A DNA stretch of 64,000 nt from Novosphingobium ginsenosidimutans (lineage in GTDB: Bacteria; Pseudomonadota; Alphaproteobacteria; Sphingomonadales; Sphingomonadaceae). Below, one piece after another: positions 1 to 7,650 of this stretch. The stretch lies in NCBI RefSeq assembly GCF_007954425.1, contig NZ_CP042345.1, positions 1,674,001-1,738,000 on the forward strand, in the 5' to 3' direction. How positions within the stretch are numbered: the stretch's first letter is position 1; each line of letters starts with the position of its first letter. The notes beneath the pieces are model-generated. The model was not told the origin of the DNA. It was given only the letters and a program-made list of their open reading frames with translations, and did not search any database. The position numbers were made by a program, and so were the translations under genes.

Positions 1-280
1 AAGCCCGCACCGCGCCATCCATGCCATGGACGATGATCAGCGGTTCGCCCGCATTGTCCCAGCGCATGAAGCAGCCGGGCTCCGGAATCTCGTCGATGTG
101 CGCGGCGAAAAGCCAAGACTTCCTGAAGATGTGCGCCTGTTCCAGCGCGAAGTATTCCGGGCTGGTATAGCGCGCCGCGGGCAGGTCGGGCAGGGCGGGG
201 AAGCCCGCCGGCGGGGCACCCCGCTGGCCTTCCCACTCCATCATCGCCTTAAGTGCGGCAACTTCGGCCTGGTCCATCAT
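1..280 (-). CDS. Rieske aromatic-ring oxygenase alpha subunit, N-terminal fragment cut by window edge
   Basis: Only the first 93 codons lie in the window; the gene continues past base 1. The start is the ATG at 280 behind TAGGAGAG, followed directly by a second ATG. The visible protein has a short leader and then the usual N-terminal stretch of ring-hydroxylating oxygenases (YFALEQAHIFRKSWLF, then a pair of strands ending in LIIVHGMDGAVRA), just before the point where the CxH half of the Rieske cluster motif should follow. It would use a [2Fe-2S] cluster and mononuclear iron to hydroxylate or demethylate an organic substrate with electrons from a separate ferredoxin or reductase. It is divergent from the SDR/MFS pair across 281-398. 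The motif residues themselves are off the edge, so the family call rests on the N-terminal pattern. Confidence 0.75.
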   Translation of the reverse strand, partial: MMDQAEVAALKAMMEWEGQRGAPPAGFPALPDLPAARYTSPEYFALEQAHIFRKSWLFAAHIDEIPEPGCFMRWDNAGEPLIIVHGMDGAVRA

Positions 281-331
281 CACTCTCCTATGGCGCGGAG
301 ACTATCCCTCCAGTGGCCCAGGCGGCACTCG

Positions 332-372
332 CGCTTTAGTGAGTTTGGACCCACCATCCCCTGCGATAGACC
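332..372 (+). promoter_or_regulatory. Possible promoter of the SDR/MFS pair
   Basis: TAGACC lies at 367-372, 32 bases before the SDR start. CGCTTTAG lies 35 bases upstream of it, at 332-339. The same layout, with a better box CATTTTTG and TAGACC or TAGAAC, occurs before the SDR genes at 3348 and 24941. This is pattern matching by eye; the box here agrees at only five of eight positions. Confidence 0.3.
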
Positions 373-398
373 TTGCGCAACAAACACAAGCGAGAGGG

Positions 399-1166
399 AT
401 GACTGTGGCTGGACGGGTCGAAGGCAAGATTGCACTGGTTACTGGCGGGGCGATGGGCCTAGGCAAGGCCGATTGCGAGCGGCTCGCCGCCGAAGGGGCC
501 ACGGTCTATGTCACCGATATCGACCTCGCCGGGGCGGAAGCCGTGGCCAAGGCGATCGGCGGCGTGGCGATGAAGCACGACGTCCGCTCGTCCGAACAGT
601 GGCAGGCCGTGGCTGACCGGATCGCGGCTGACCATGGCCGGCTCGATATCCTGGTCAACAACGCCGGCAACGTCATTTTCGAGAGCATTGAGAACTGTTC
701 GCTCGACAATTTCCGCCTGCACATGGCGATCCACGTCGAAGGCACCTTCCTGGGCTGCCAGGTCTGCCTGCCGCTGCTGAAGAAATCCAAATCGGCGGCG
801 ATCATCAACATGGCCTCCACCGCCTCGCTGATGGGGTACGGCACGATCGTAGCCTATACCGCGGCCAAAGGCGCGATCCGTTCGATGACCAAGTCTATCG
901 CGATGCACTGCCAGGATGAAGGCTATCCGATCCGCGTCAACGTGCTGATGCCGGGCGGGATCGAGACGCCGATGGTTCGCGATATCTCGGGTCGTGCGGG
1001 TCAGCAGTTGATGGAAATTCCGGACGGGATCCTGCCCAAGGAGTCGCTCGGCGCGCCGCGCGATGTGGCCAACGCCGTGCTCTTCCTCGCCAGTGACGAG
1101 GCGCGCTTCCTGACAGGTGTCGAGATCCCGGTGGACAATGGCCTCTTCGCCCGCCCCTCGCGCTGA
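399..1166 (+). CDS. Short-chain dehydrogenase/reductase (classical SDR)
   Basis: This 255-residue NAD(P)-dependent oxidoreductase is expected to interconvert an alcohol and a ketone in the cytoplasm. The start at 399 is preferred to an upstream in-frame ATG at 339 because GAGAGGG sits just before it and the protein then begins at the usual place before the Rossmann fold. Visible motifs are the TGGAMGLG cofactor loop, NNAG, a serine in MASTAS and the YTAAK active site. An Asp after the second strand (VTDID) favours NAD over NADP. The 3' end overlaps the MFS gene by 29 bases, so the two are probably co-expressed. The substrate is unknown. It is close to the SDR at 2454-3209 in overall layout (SIEN motif, MHCQ/VHCA stretch), suggesting paralogues. 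Confidence 0.93.
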   Translation: MTVAGRVEGKIALVTGGAMGLGKADCERLAAEGATVYVTDIDLAGAEAVAKAIGGVAMKHDVRSSEQWQAVADRIAADHGRLDILVNNAGNVIFESIENCSLDNFRLHMAIHVEGTFLGCQVCLPLLKKSKSAAIINMASTASLMGYGTIVAYTAAKGAIRSMTKSIAMHCQDEGYPIRVNVLMPGGIETPMVRDISGRAGQQLMEIPDGILPKESLGAPRDVANAVLFLASDEARFLTGVEIPVDNGLFARPSR

Positions 1167-2457
1167 GGGCAGCGACCGCGCTGAGAACGCAGCGCCCTGG
1201 TATCGTTGGTACGTACTGGGCCTGCTGATCCTGACCTTGCTGTTCAGCGTGGCTGACCGGCTGGTCTTTTCGATCCTGATCGAGCCGATCAAGGCCGAGT
1301 TCAAGCTGACCGACACCCAGCTGGGCCTGCTCGGCGGGGTGGCCTTCACCGTGACCTACATGTTCGCCGGCTTCCCGGCGGCGCGCCTGGCGGACCGCTC
1401 GGTGCGCAAGAACATCGTGGCCGGGGCGATTACCTTCTGGTCGCTGATGACCGCGCTGTGCGGCCTTGCGGTCGGCTTTTGGTCACTGTTCTTTGCCCGA
1501 ACTGGTGTCGGGGTGGGCGAGGGCTGTAGCGGACCGGCCTCGCAATCGATGATTGCCGACTATTTCCGGCGTGATGAACTGGCCCGCGCCATGGGCTTCC
1601 TGACCGTTGGCTCGACCATGGGCACGGTTACCGGGCTGATGGCCGGCGGCCTCTTGGCAGAGGCCTTCGGCTGGCGCTGGGCCTTCATTCTGATGGGGCT
1701 TCCCGGCATGCTGCTGGGCGGCTTGCTGTACCTGACCGTGATCGAGCCGCGTCGCGGCCGGTTTGCGCCAGAGGGCGCGCGGATCGAGCAGACTTCGGTA
1801 CGCGAGACGCTCTCCACCCTGGTCGCCAACCGGGTCTACCTTGGCATCGTCATGGGCTACGCGGTCCAGATCATGATCGGCTATGGCATGGCCTTCTGGA
1901 TGGCGCCGATCATGATCCGGCAGTTCTCGGTTTCGGTCAGCGATGTCGCGATCTACCTCGGCCTGGCTTTCATGATCAGCGGCTTGCCGGGGCCGATCCT
2001 GGGCGGTTTCATCACCGATGCCCTGACCCGGCGCGATGAGCGCTGGCGTGCGTGGTATCCGGGCCTTGCCAGCCTGGCCTGCGCGCTGCCGCTGTGGTTC
2101 AGCCAGCAAGCGCAGACGCTCTGGCCATTCCTGATCCTGTTCTCGGTGGCCTATGGCATCTTCGTGTCCAGCCAGGCACCAATCATGTCGGGCATCCAGG
2201 CCGCGGTCGAACCATCGCAGCGCGGCTTTGCCGTGGCCTTCGCGATGTTTTTCAACAACCTGATCGGACAGGCGGCGGGCCTTGGCCTGATCGGCTGGCT
2301 GAGCGACAGCTTCCAGCCGGAAATGGGCGTGCGCGGGCTGGGCATGGCGATGTTCGCGGTCAGCCTGGGGGCCGGGATTGTGGCGCTGGCCATCTTCATC
2401 TGGACCGCCGCGCAGATGCGCAGCAGCGGCTATCTGGCAAAGATGGGCCGGGCCTAG
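1138..2457 (+). CDS. MFS transporter, spinster-like family
   Basis: This 439-residue inner-membrane protein has about twelve hydrophobic segments typical of the major facilitator superfamily. The loop after helix 2 carries the family signature in altered form (GFPAARLADRSVRKNI), and GVGEGCSGPASQSMIADYF resembles the spinster-type branch common in sphingomonads. It probably imports or exports the compound handled by this catabolic region. The start is placed at the ATG at 1138, inside the end of the SDR gene; an ATG at 1117 would add seven residues. Its stop codon overlaps that of the converging SDR at 2454. The substrate cannot be inferred from the sequence. Confidence 0.9.
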   Translation: MASSPAPRAEGSDRAENAAPWYRWYVLGLLILTLLFSVADRLVFSILIEPIKAEFKLTDTQLGLLGGVAFTVTYMFAGFPAARLADRSVRKNIVAGAITFWSLMTALCGLAVGFWSLFFARTGVGVGEGCSGPASQSMIADYFRRDELARAMGFLTVGSTMGTVTGLMAGGLLAEAFGWRWAFILMGLPGMLLGGLLYLTVIEPRRGRFAPEGARIEQTSVRETLSTLVANRVYLGIVMGYAVQIMIGYGMAFWMAPIMIRQFSVSVSDVAIYLGLAFMISGLPGPILGGFITDALTRRDERWRAWYPGLASLACALPLWFSQQAQTLWPFLILFSVAYGIFVSSQAPIMSGIQAAVEPSQRGFAVAFAMFFNNLIGQAAGLGLIGWLSDSFQPEMGVRGLGMAMFAVSLGAGIVALAIFIWTAAQMRSSGYLAKMGRA

Positions 2458-3209
2458 AAGCCTGGGTGCACCGCCAGCGCGCCGCCATCGACCAGCAGCT
2501 CCGAACCGGTCATGAAGCCGCAGCCGTCCGAGACAAGGAAGGCAATGGCATTAGCGATCTCGGCCGGATCGGCCAGCCGGCCCAGCGGTGAGGTTTTCGC
2601 TACCAGGTGCCGCAGTTGCGGGTCGATCGCGTCCATCTTGGTGAAGACGCCGGTATCGGTCGCGCCCGGCACCATGGCGTTGCAGCGGATATTGTAGCCC
2701 TGCTGCGCACAGTGCACCGCGACCGACTTGGTCAGCATCCGCACCCCGCTCTTGGCGCTGGTGTAGGTGACATCGCCCGGCAGCGCGGCATAGGCCGTGG
2801 TCGAGGCGACGTTGACGATCGCGCCGCATGATCCGCCCGGATTGGCCTTCATCGCCTTGATCGCCGTCTGGCAGCCCAGCATCACGCCGGTCAGTAGCAC
2901 CCCGATGCCGCGATCCCAGTCGGCCATGGTCACGTTCTCAATCGACTTCTGCACGGTGTATCCAGCGTTGTTGACCAGGATATCGAGCCGCCCGTGCTTG
3001 GAGACCGCATGATCGACCACTTCGGCCCAGCGCGCGGGATCGGCCACATCCTGCTGCAGGAACTCGATGCCCGCCGGATAGGCCGGCGCAGGCGCTAGAT
3101 CGGTGGCGATCACCTGCGCGCCGTCCGCTGCCAGCCGGATCGCTGTTGCCTTGCCGATGCCAGAGGCCGCGCCGGTTACGATGGCCACTTTGCCTGCAAG
3201 GTTACCCAT
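2454..3209 (-). CDS. Short-chain dehydrogenase/reductase (classical SDR)
   Basis: This 251-residue cytoplasmic oxidoreductase has TGAASGIG for cofactor binding, an Asp in IATDL pointing to NAD, NNAG, a serine in NVASTTA and the YTSAK catalytic pair. The first ATG consistent with the fold is at 3209; longer readings of the frame run antisense through the neighbouring SDR and are not credible. It is divergent from the SDR at 3348 across a 138-base gap that holds a CATTTTTG box. A TAG-containing box lies on its own strand at the same distance from that octamer as on the other side. The substrate is unknown. It resembles the SDR at 399-1166. Confidence 0.93.
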   Translation of the reverse strand: MGNLAGKVAIVTGAASGIGKATAIRLAADGAQVIATDLAPAPAYPAGIEFLQQDVADPARWAEVVDHAVSKHGRLDILVNNAGYTVQKSIENVTMADWDRGIGVLLTGVMLGCQTAIKAMKANPGGSCGAIVNVASTTAYAALPGDVTYTSAKSGVRMLTKSVAVHCAQQGYNIRCNAMVPGATDTGVFTKMDAIDPQLRHLVAKTSPLGRLADPAEIANAIAFLVSDGCGFMTGSELLVDGGALAVHPGF

Positions 3210-3270
3210 TGGCCTGCTCCCGCGCTGGTTCGCCGCCTTGCTAGCCGCAGTGCGTCCAGGCCGCCGCTCC

Positions 3271-3278
3271 CATTTTTG
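3271..3278. promoter_or_regulatory. CATTTTTG box in divergent SDR promoter
   Basis: The octamer stands in the gap between divergent SDR genes. On the plus strand TAGACC begins 35 bases downstream (3306), 42 bases before the ATG at 3348. On the minus strand TAG also begins 35 bases from the octamer's other end, about 34 bases before the ATG at 3209. The same octamer occurs at 24870-24877 and 40780-40787. It may be an operator shared by genes of the catabolic region. Confidence 0.4.
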
Positions 3279-3347
3279 CGGATTAACGCCGTGCCTCCCG
3301 CAGCCTAGACCCTGCCGCAATATCAATCTCGGCAAGAGGAGCGACTT

Positions 3348-4112
3348 ATGGACCTGGGTCTGGCTGGCAAGAAAGTGATCATGAACGGCGGGGCGCACGG
3401 GCTGGGCCTGGCCTCGCTCAAGCTCTTTGCGGCCGAGGGCGCGGATGTCGCCTTCTTCAGCCGCAAGGCCGAAAAGATCGAGGCTGCCAAAGCCGCGATC
3501 GAAGCCGCCGGGCCGGGCAAGGTTTTTGCCGAGGTGTTCGACATGGCCGCCGGCGGCGATGCCTACAAGGCCTGGCTGACCAAGGCGGCCGAGGCGCTGG
3601 GCGGGTGCGACATCTTCATCCACACCGCCAGCTCTTCGGGCACCGGCGGCACGGGTGACTGGCAGCAGGGCCTCGACATGGACATCATGGGTGCGGTCCA
3701 CGGGGTGGAAGTGCTGACGCCCTACCTCGAAAAGTCGGGCACCGGTTCGATCGTGTTCCTGTCCTCGACCGCGGCGCTCGAAACCTTCATTGCCCCGCAG
3801 GCCTTCAACGCGCTCAAGGCCGCGCTAATCACGCACGGTTCGCAGCTCAGCCAGGCGCTCGCGCCCAAGGGCATCCGCGTTAACACCGTGTCCCCCGGCG
3901 CAATCCACTATGCCGATGGCAACTGGGAGACCATCCGCCAGCACGTGCCGGCGCTCTACGATGCCACCCTCGCGAAGATGCCGATGGGTCGCTATGGCAA
4001 CCCTGAGGAAGTGGCCAAGGCGATCGTCTTCGTCGCCAGTCCGGCTTGCCCCTATATGACCGGGGCCAACGTGGTGGTCGATGGCGGCTTCACCCAGCGC
4101 GTCCAGTTCTAA
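3348..4112 (+). CDS. SDR-fold protein lacking the catalytic tyrosine
   Basis: This 254-residue protein has the full SDR Rossmann fold but altered signatures. The cofactor loop is NGGAHGLG, the NNAG motif reads TASSSG, and the YxxxK catalytic pair is FNALK, so the expected Tyr is Phe153 while Lys157 and Ser139/Ser140 remain at normal spacing. The C-terminal GANVVVDGGF is regular. The start ATG at 3348 follows AAGAGGAG. It heads an operon with E1 alpha (19-base gap), E1 beta, a lipoyl domain and a SnoaL-like protein. Loss of the proton-donating Tyr suggests either a reaction other than carbonyl reduction (for example an elimination, isomerisation or binding role) or a weakened dehydrogenase. 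Its place in the operon suggests it acts just before or after the thiamine-diphosphate enzyme. Confidence 0.88.
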   Translation: MDLGLAGKKVIMNGGAHGLGLASLKLFAAEGADVAFFSRKAEKIEAAKAAIEAAGPGKVFAEVFDMAAGGDAYKAWLTKAAEALGGCDIFIHTASSSGTGGTGDWQQGLDMDIMGAVHGVEVLTPYLEKSGTGSIVFLSSTAALETFIAPQAFNALKAALITHGSQLSQALAPKGIRVNTVSPGAIHYADGNWETIRQHVPALYDATLAKMPMGRYGNPEEVAKAIVFVASPACPYMTGANVVVDGGFTQRVQF

Positions 4113-4131
4113 GCCGAAGGCCAGCCCTGCC

Positions 4132-5112
4132 ATGAGCACGATCGACCGGGCCAAGCTGCTCGACATCTATACCCGCACCATGAAGGTGAACCGGACCGAC
4201 GAGAAGTTCCGGTCGCTCCTGATGCAGGGCAAGGTTGCGGTGATGTACTACTGCGTCCGGGGCCAGGAACTGGTCTCGGCCGCGGCTATGGCGGCGCTGA
4301 CCGACGATGACTACGTGGTCTGCACTTATCGCGGGCAGGGCGAACAGACCGCCAAGGGCATCCCGCCAGAGCTGTGGTGGGCCGAATGCCTCGGCAAGGT
4401 GACCGGCACCTGCAAGGGCAAGGGCGGGACCATGCACATCACCTACCCTGAAAAGGGCATCATGGTGACGACTGGCGTGGTCGGATCGGGCCTGCCGATT
4501 GCGACGGGCCTGGCCATGGCCAGCCAGAACAACGGCGATGGCAAGGTTACCCTGGTCAGCTTCGGCGATGGCGCGGCCAATATCGGCGGCTTCCATGAAG
4601 CGATGAACATGGCCCAGCTCTACAAGCTGCCGGTCGTCTTCCTGTGCCAGAACAACCGTTATGGCGAGCACACCGCCTTTGCCGATCACACCAGTAGCGA
4701 ATCGATCTCGGCCCGTGCGGCCGGTTACGGGATGCGCGGCGTGCTGGTGGACGGCAACGATGTGAACGCGGTCTATCCGGCGGTGCAGGAAGCGGTGGAC
4801 CGCGCGCGCGCGGGTGAAGGCCCGACCCTGGTCGAAGCGATGTGCTACCGGATGATGGGCCACTTCTTTGGCGCGGACTTCTCCTACATGCCCAAGGAAC
4901 ACCTGGCCGAAATGCAGCGCGAGGATCCGCTGCCCAAGCTGCGGCAGGTGATGCTCGATCACCAGTTCAGCGAGGAAGAGCTCGACGCCATCGTTGCAGA
5001 TATCGATGCCGAGATTGACGGCGCCGTCGCCGCCGCGCTCGCCGCCGACCTGCCGGGGCCAGAGGAACTGGCGATCGATGTGTTCGAAACCCCGCTGGTG
5101 GAGGCACGCTGA
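4132..5112 (+). CDS. Thiamine-diphosphate-dependent 2-oxo acid/acetoin dehydrogenase-type E1, alpha subunit
   Basis: This 326-residue alpha subunit belongs to the alpha2beta2 E1 family that decarboxylates 2-oxo acids or cleaves acetoin-like substrates. The thiamine-diphosphate motif is clear, running from GDGAANIGG to the LCQNN end about 30 residues later. THS/GHFFGAD-type loops and the GKGGTMHI phosphorylation-loop-like segment match acetoin dehydrogenase and pyruvate dehydrogenase alpha chains. The start is the ATG at 4132; an upstream ATG at 4081 would read back into the SDR gene. The stop overlaps the beta-subunit start by one base. The length matches acetoin-type E1 alpha. The substrate is not determined; context argues for an intermediate of the local catabolic pathway rather than acetoin. 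Confidence 0.93.
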   Translation: MSTIDRAKLLDIYTRTMKVNRTDEKFRSLLMQGKVAVMYYCVRGQELVSAAAMAALTDDDYVVCTYRGQGEQTAKGIPPELWWAECLGKVTGTCKGKGGTMHITYPEKGIMVTTGVVGSGLPIATGLAMASQNNGDGKVTLVSFGDGAANIGGFHEAMNMAQLYKLPVVFLCQNNRYGEHTAFADHTSSESISARAAGYGMRGVLVDGNDVNAVYPAVQEAVDRARAGEGPTLVEAMCYRMMGHFFGADFSYMPKEHLAEMQREDPLPKLRQVMLDHQFSEEELDAIVADIDAEIDGAVAAALAADLPGPEELAIDVFETPLVEAR

Positions 5113-6098
5113 TGGCCGAGATTACCCTGGCGCAGGCGCTCAACAAAGCGATTGATGAGGCCATGGCCGAGGACGCAGGCGTGTTCTGCCTGGGTGAGGA
5201 CGTTTCCGCCAAGCAGGGCGGCGGCGTGTTCAAGATCACCTCGGGCCTGACCGAAAAGTACGGCGAGCACCGCGTCCGCGCGACGCCCATCTCGGAAACC
5301 GCCATCGTTGGCGCGGCGGTCGGCGCGGCGCTGGCCGGGCAGCGGCCAATTGCCGAGATCATGCTGATGAACTTCGTTGGCGTTTGCATGGATCAGATCG
5401 TCAACCATGCGGCCAAGCTGCGCTTCATGTCCGGCGGGCAGACCAACGTGCCGCTGGTGATCCGTACCACCACCGGGGTCGGCGTTGGCTTTGGCGGGCA
5501 GCACTCGGACATGCTCGAGGCCTGGTTCGCGCACGTTGCCGGCATTCACGTGGTAACGCCGTCCAACGCCGCCGACGCGCGCGGGCTGATGCGCGCGGCG
5601 ATCGACTGCAACGATCCGGTGATCTTCATCGAGAATATCCTGTGTTACGGCCTCAAGGCTGAAGATCCGGGTCCGGGCTACCGCGTGCCGCTGGGCAAGG
5701 CCGCAGTCGCGCGTGAAGGCAGCGACATCTCGCTGATCACCTATGGCCGCACCGTGCTCGATGCTCTGGCTGTGGCGGATGAGCTGGCCAAGGAAGGCAT
5801 CTCGGTCGAAGTGATCGACCTGCGCACCATTGCCCCGTACGACGAGGCGACGGTGCTGGCCTCGGTCCGCAAGACCGGGCTGGCGATCACCCTGCACGAA
5901 GCGGTCCGCCCGTTCGGTACCGGCGCGGAGCTGGCCGCCAATATCCAGGAAAAGTGCTGGGACAGCCTGAAGGGCCCGGTCCGCCGGATCGGCGGGACAT
6001 TCTCACCCGTACCCTTCGCGACCGTGTTGGAACAGGCCTGGATCCCGAACAAGGGCCAGATCATCGGCCAGATCAAGGCCGCGCTGGGGAAGGGCTGA
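5112..6098 (+). CDS. Thiamine-diphosphate-dependent E1 component, beta subunit
   Basis: This 328-residue beta chain pairs with the alpha subunit to complete the active site. Features of the family are visible: an N-terminal VFCLGEDV, TPISE with the Glu that activates thiamine diphosphate, the pyrimidine-binding region through GGQHSDMLEAWF, and a transketolase C-terminal domain beginning around ISLITYG with the VIDLRTI segment. It overlaps alpha and the following lipoyl gene by single bases (TGATG), implying translational coupling and balanced expression. No E2 acyltransferase or E3 dihydrolipoyl dehydrogenase follows, unlike the usual aco or pdh operons. Confidence 0.93.
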   Translation: MAEITLAQALNKAIDEAMAEDAGVFCLGEDVSAKQGGGVFKITSGLTEKYGEHRVRATPISETAIVGAAVGAALAGQRPIAEIMLMNFVGVCMDQIVNHAAKLRFMSGGQTNVPLVIRTTTGVGVGFGGQHSDMLEAWFAHVAGIHVVTPSNAADARGLMRAAIDCNDPVIFIENILCYGLKAEDPGPGYRVPLGKAAVAREGSDISLITYGRTVLDALAVADELAKEGISVEVIDLRTIAPYDEATVLASVRKTGLAITLHEAVRPFGTGAELAANIQEKCWDSLKGPVRRIGGTFSPVPFATVLEQAWIPNKGQIIGQIKAALGKG

Positions 6099-6328
6099 TG
6101 GCGACGGAAATCCGCATTCCCAAGCTCGGCATGAGCGCCACCGAAATGACCCTGCTCGAATGGATGTTCGGCGATGGCGATCAGGTGACCGAGGGCGAGG
6201 TGATCTACACCGTTGAAACCGACAAGACGACCGCCGAGATCGAGGCCCAGGCTTCGGGCATCATCCGCCCGACCGGTGAGGAAGGCGCGGTCTATCAGGT
6301 TGGCGATCTGATCGGGACGATCGAGTGA
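6098..6328 (+). CDS. Free-standing lipoyl-domain protein
   Basis: This 76-residue protein consists of a single lipoyl/biotinyl-attachment domain and nothing else. The modified lysine should be Lys43 in ETDKTT, in the hairpin turn, with the flanking IPKLGMSATEMTLLEW and ASGIIRP strands typical of E2 lipoyl domains. There is no peripheral-subunit-binding domain and no catalytic acyltransferase domain. It overlaps E1 beta by one base and the next gene by four. It should accept the acyl or aldehyde group from the E1 pair on lipoate. The onward partner is unknown: either an E2/E3 encoded elsewhere or a different chemistry. A stand-alone carrier like glycine cleavage H protein is a useful comparison. 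Confidence 0.9.
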   Translation: MATEIRIPKLGMSATEMTLLEWMFGDGDQVTEGEVIYTVETDKTTAEIEAQASGIIRPTGEEGAVYQVGDLIGTIE

Positions 6329-6714
6329 CCGGTCCGGCGGGGCTCTTGCTGGCCGAGGTCTATCGCCTCGCCGGCCTGCGCGACTGGGACGGCGTGGCCG
6401 CGCTTTGTGCGCCGGACTTCGTGGTCCACGAGGCCCCGGGGCTGCCCTACGGCGGCGAATGGCGCGGGCAGGATGCGCTGCAACGCGTGGCGACTGCGAT
6501 GTACGGCACGTGGGAGACCGCCAAGGTCGACATCCACGAGATCGTCGGCGGCGAGGAATGGGGCGTCGTTGTCCTCACCCTGACCATGACCTCGAAACGC
6601 ACCGGTCGCACCTTCAGCCAGACCGTCAACGAGGCAGGCCGGTTCAAGGATGGTATCCTGCAGGAACTGCGGATCCATTACTTCGACGCCGCCGAAGTGG
6701 CGGCGGAGGCCTGA
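6325..6714 (+). CDS. SnoaL-like / NTF2-fold protein
   Basis: This 129-residue protein starts at a GTG that overlaps the lipoyl-gene stop (GTGA), so it belongs to the same transcript. It has the small alpha+beta cone pattern of polyketide-cyclase/ketosteroid-isomerase relatives: an N-terminal helix pair, the DFVVHEAPGLPYGGEWRG loop, then long strands ending IHYFDAAEV. Members bind hydrophobic carbonyl compounds and can isomerise, hydrate or cyclise them, but many only bind. The catalytic role is inferred from the fold only. It is one of five such proteins in the catabolic region. The end of the gene converges on the NmrA-like gene with a 3-base gap. Confidence 0.8.
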   Translation: MTGPAGLLLAEVYRLAGLRDWDGVAALCAPDFVVHEAPGLPYGGEWRGQDALQRVATAMYGTWETAKVDIHEIVGGEEWGVVVLTLTMTSKRTGRTFSQTVNEAGRFKDGILQELRIHYFDAAEVAAEA

Positions 6715-6717
6715 CCC

Positions 6718-7635
6718 TCAGGTCGGCTTGGTCCAGTCCCACTGCTTGAGCCAGACGCTCATCCGCAGCGGTTCGACATCAAGCAGCTTCGCGGTTTCGC
6801 GCGGGTCGACCACCAGCGGGCTTTGTGGCTGCGTGTTGTAGAAGCGGTAGAACTTGGCCATCCCGGCATAGGGCGTGCCGGGCAGCAGCTCGCGCGAGCC
6901 GGTGACCAGCTCGCTCATGTTGGCGGCGAAATCGTCGGGTTCCAGGCTGCGGAACTGGATTGTCTTGCCGACCTCGGCCGATAGCCGCAACGCCACTTCA
7001 TCGCCGGTCAGCGCTTCCGGCCCGCCGACGGGGACATGGCAACCATCGGCGCGGTCAGTCTCCAGCGCGGCGGCCATGTATTCGGCGACGTCCGACAACG
7101 CGATCCAGCTGATCTTCAGCTCCGGCGCGGCCGGATAGGGAAAGACCCCGCGGTTGACGATCGAGGGCTTGGTCCAGACCCGGATGATATTGTCCATGAA
7201 CACGGTCGGTTCGATGAACACGCACGGAATGCCTGTTTCCGCCAGCGCTCGCTCGATATCGCGGCGGCCATCGTGGGCGGTCAGGTCCAGATCGTGATCG
7301 GCGATGAAGCAGCTGGTGTTGAAGACGATCTTCTGCAGCCCCGATCCGCGTGCTCCGGCGGCGATGGTTGCGCCCATGGCAGCGGCTTTCGCACGGTCGA
7401 ATTCGAACGGCAGATGCATCACCAGCGCGTCCTGGCCGGCAAAGGCGGCGGCCAGGCTGGCGCTGTCGGTGATATCGGCGTGGACCGTTTTGAGATCGGG
7501 GAAGGGCGTGTTCGCCATAGCATCGGCCCGGCGCGCCCCGGCGGTCACGGCAAAGCCGCGCCGCTGCAGCGAATTGACCAGCGGGATGCCTTGGTCGCCC
7601 GAAGCGCCCAGGACGATAACCTTGCGAATGGCCAT
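6718..7635 (-). CDS. NmrA-like NAD(P)-binding protein (atypical SDR)
   Basis: This 305-residue protein begins MAIRKVIVLGASGDQGIP, the N-terminal glycine motif (GxSGxQG) of NmrA/HSCARG and phenylpropanoid-reductase-like atypical SDRs. Later landmarks are IVFNTSCFI, FIEPTVFMDNII and WIALSDVAEY. These are shared with the NmrA-like protein at 38483-39430, so the two are paralogues. Such proteins are either NADPH-dependent ether/enone reductases or redox sensors; which applies here is unknown. It lies 15 bases downstream of the Rieske gene at 7651-9069 on the same strand and is probably in its operon. Confidence 0.85.
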   Translation of the reverse strand: MAIRKVIVLGASGDQGIPLVNSLQRRGFAVTAGARRADAMANTPFPDLKTVHADITDSASLAAAFAGQDALVMHLPFEFDRAKAAAMGATIAAGARGSGLQKIVFNTSCFIADHDLDLTAHDGRRDIERALAETGIPCVFIEPTVFMDNIIRVWTKPSIVNRGVFPYPAAPELKISWIALSDVAEYMAAALETDRADGCHVPVGGPEALTGDEVALRLSAEVGKTIQFRSLEPDDFAANMSELVTGSRELLPGTPYAGMAKFYRFYNTQPQSPLVVDPRETAKLLDVEPLRMSVWLKQWDWTKPT

Positions 7636-7650
7636 GGTGCCAGCCGCGCC

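Noticed and set aside
4132..6328. Acetoin dehydrogenase operon (acoABC)
   Set aside because: E1 subunits fit, but the E2 acyltransferase domain and E3 are missing and the context is not acetoin use, so no aco names are given.
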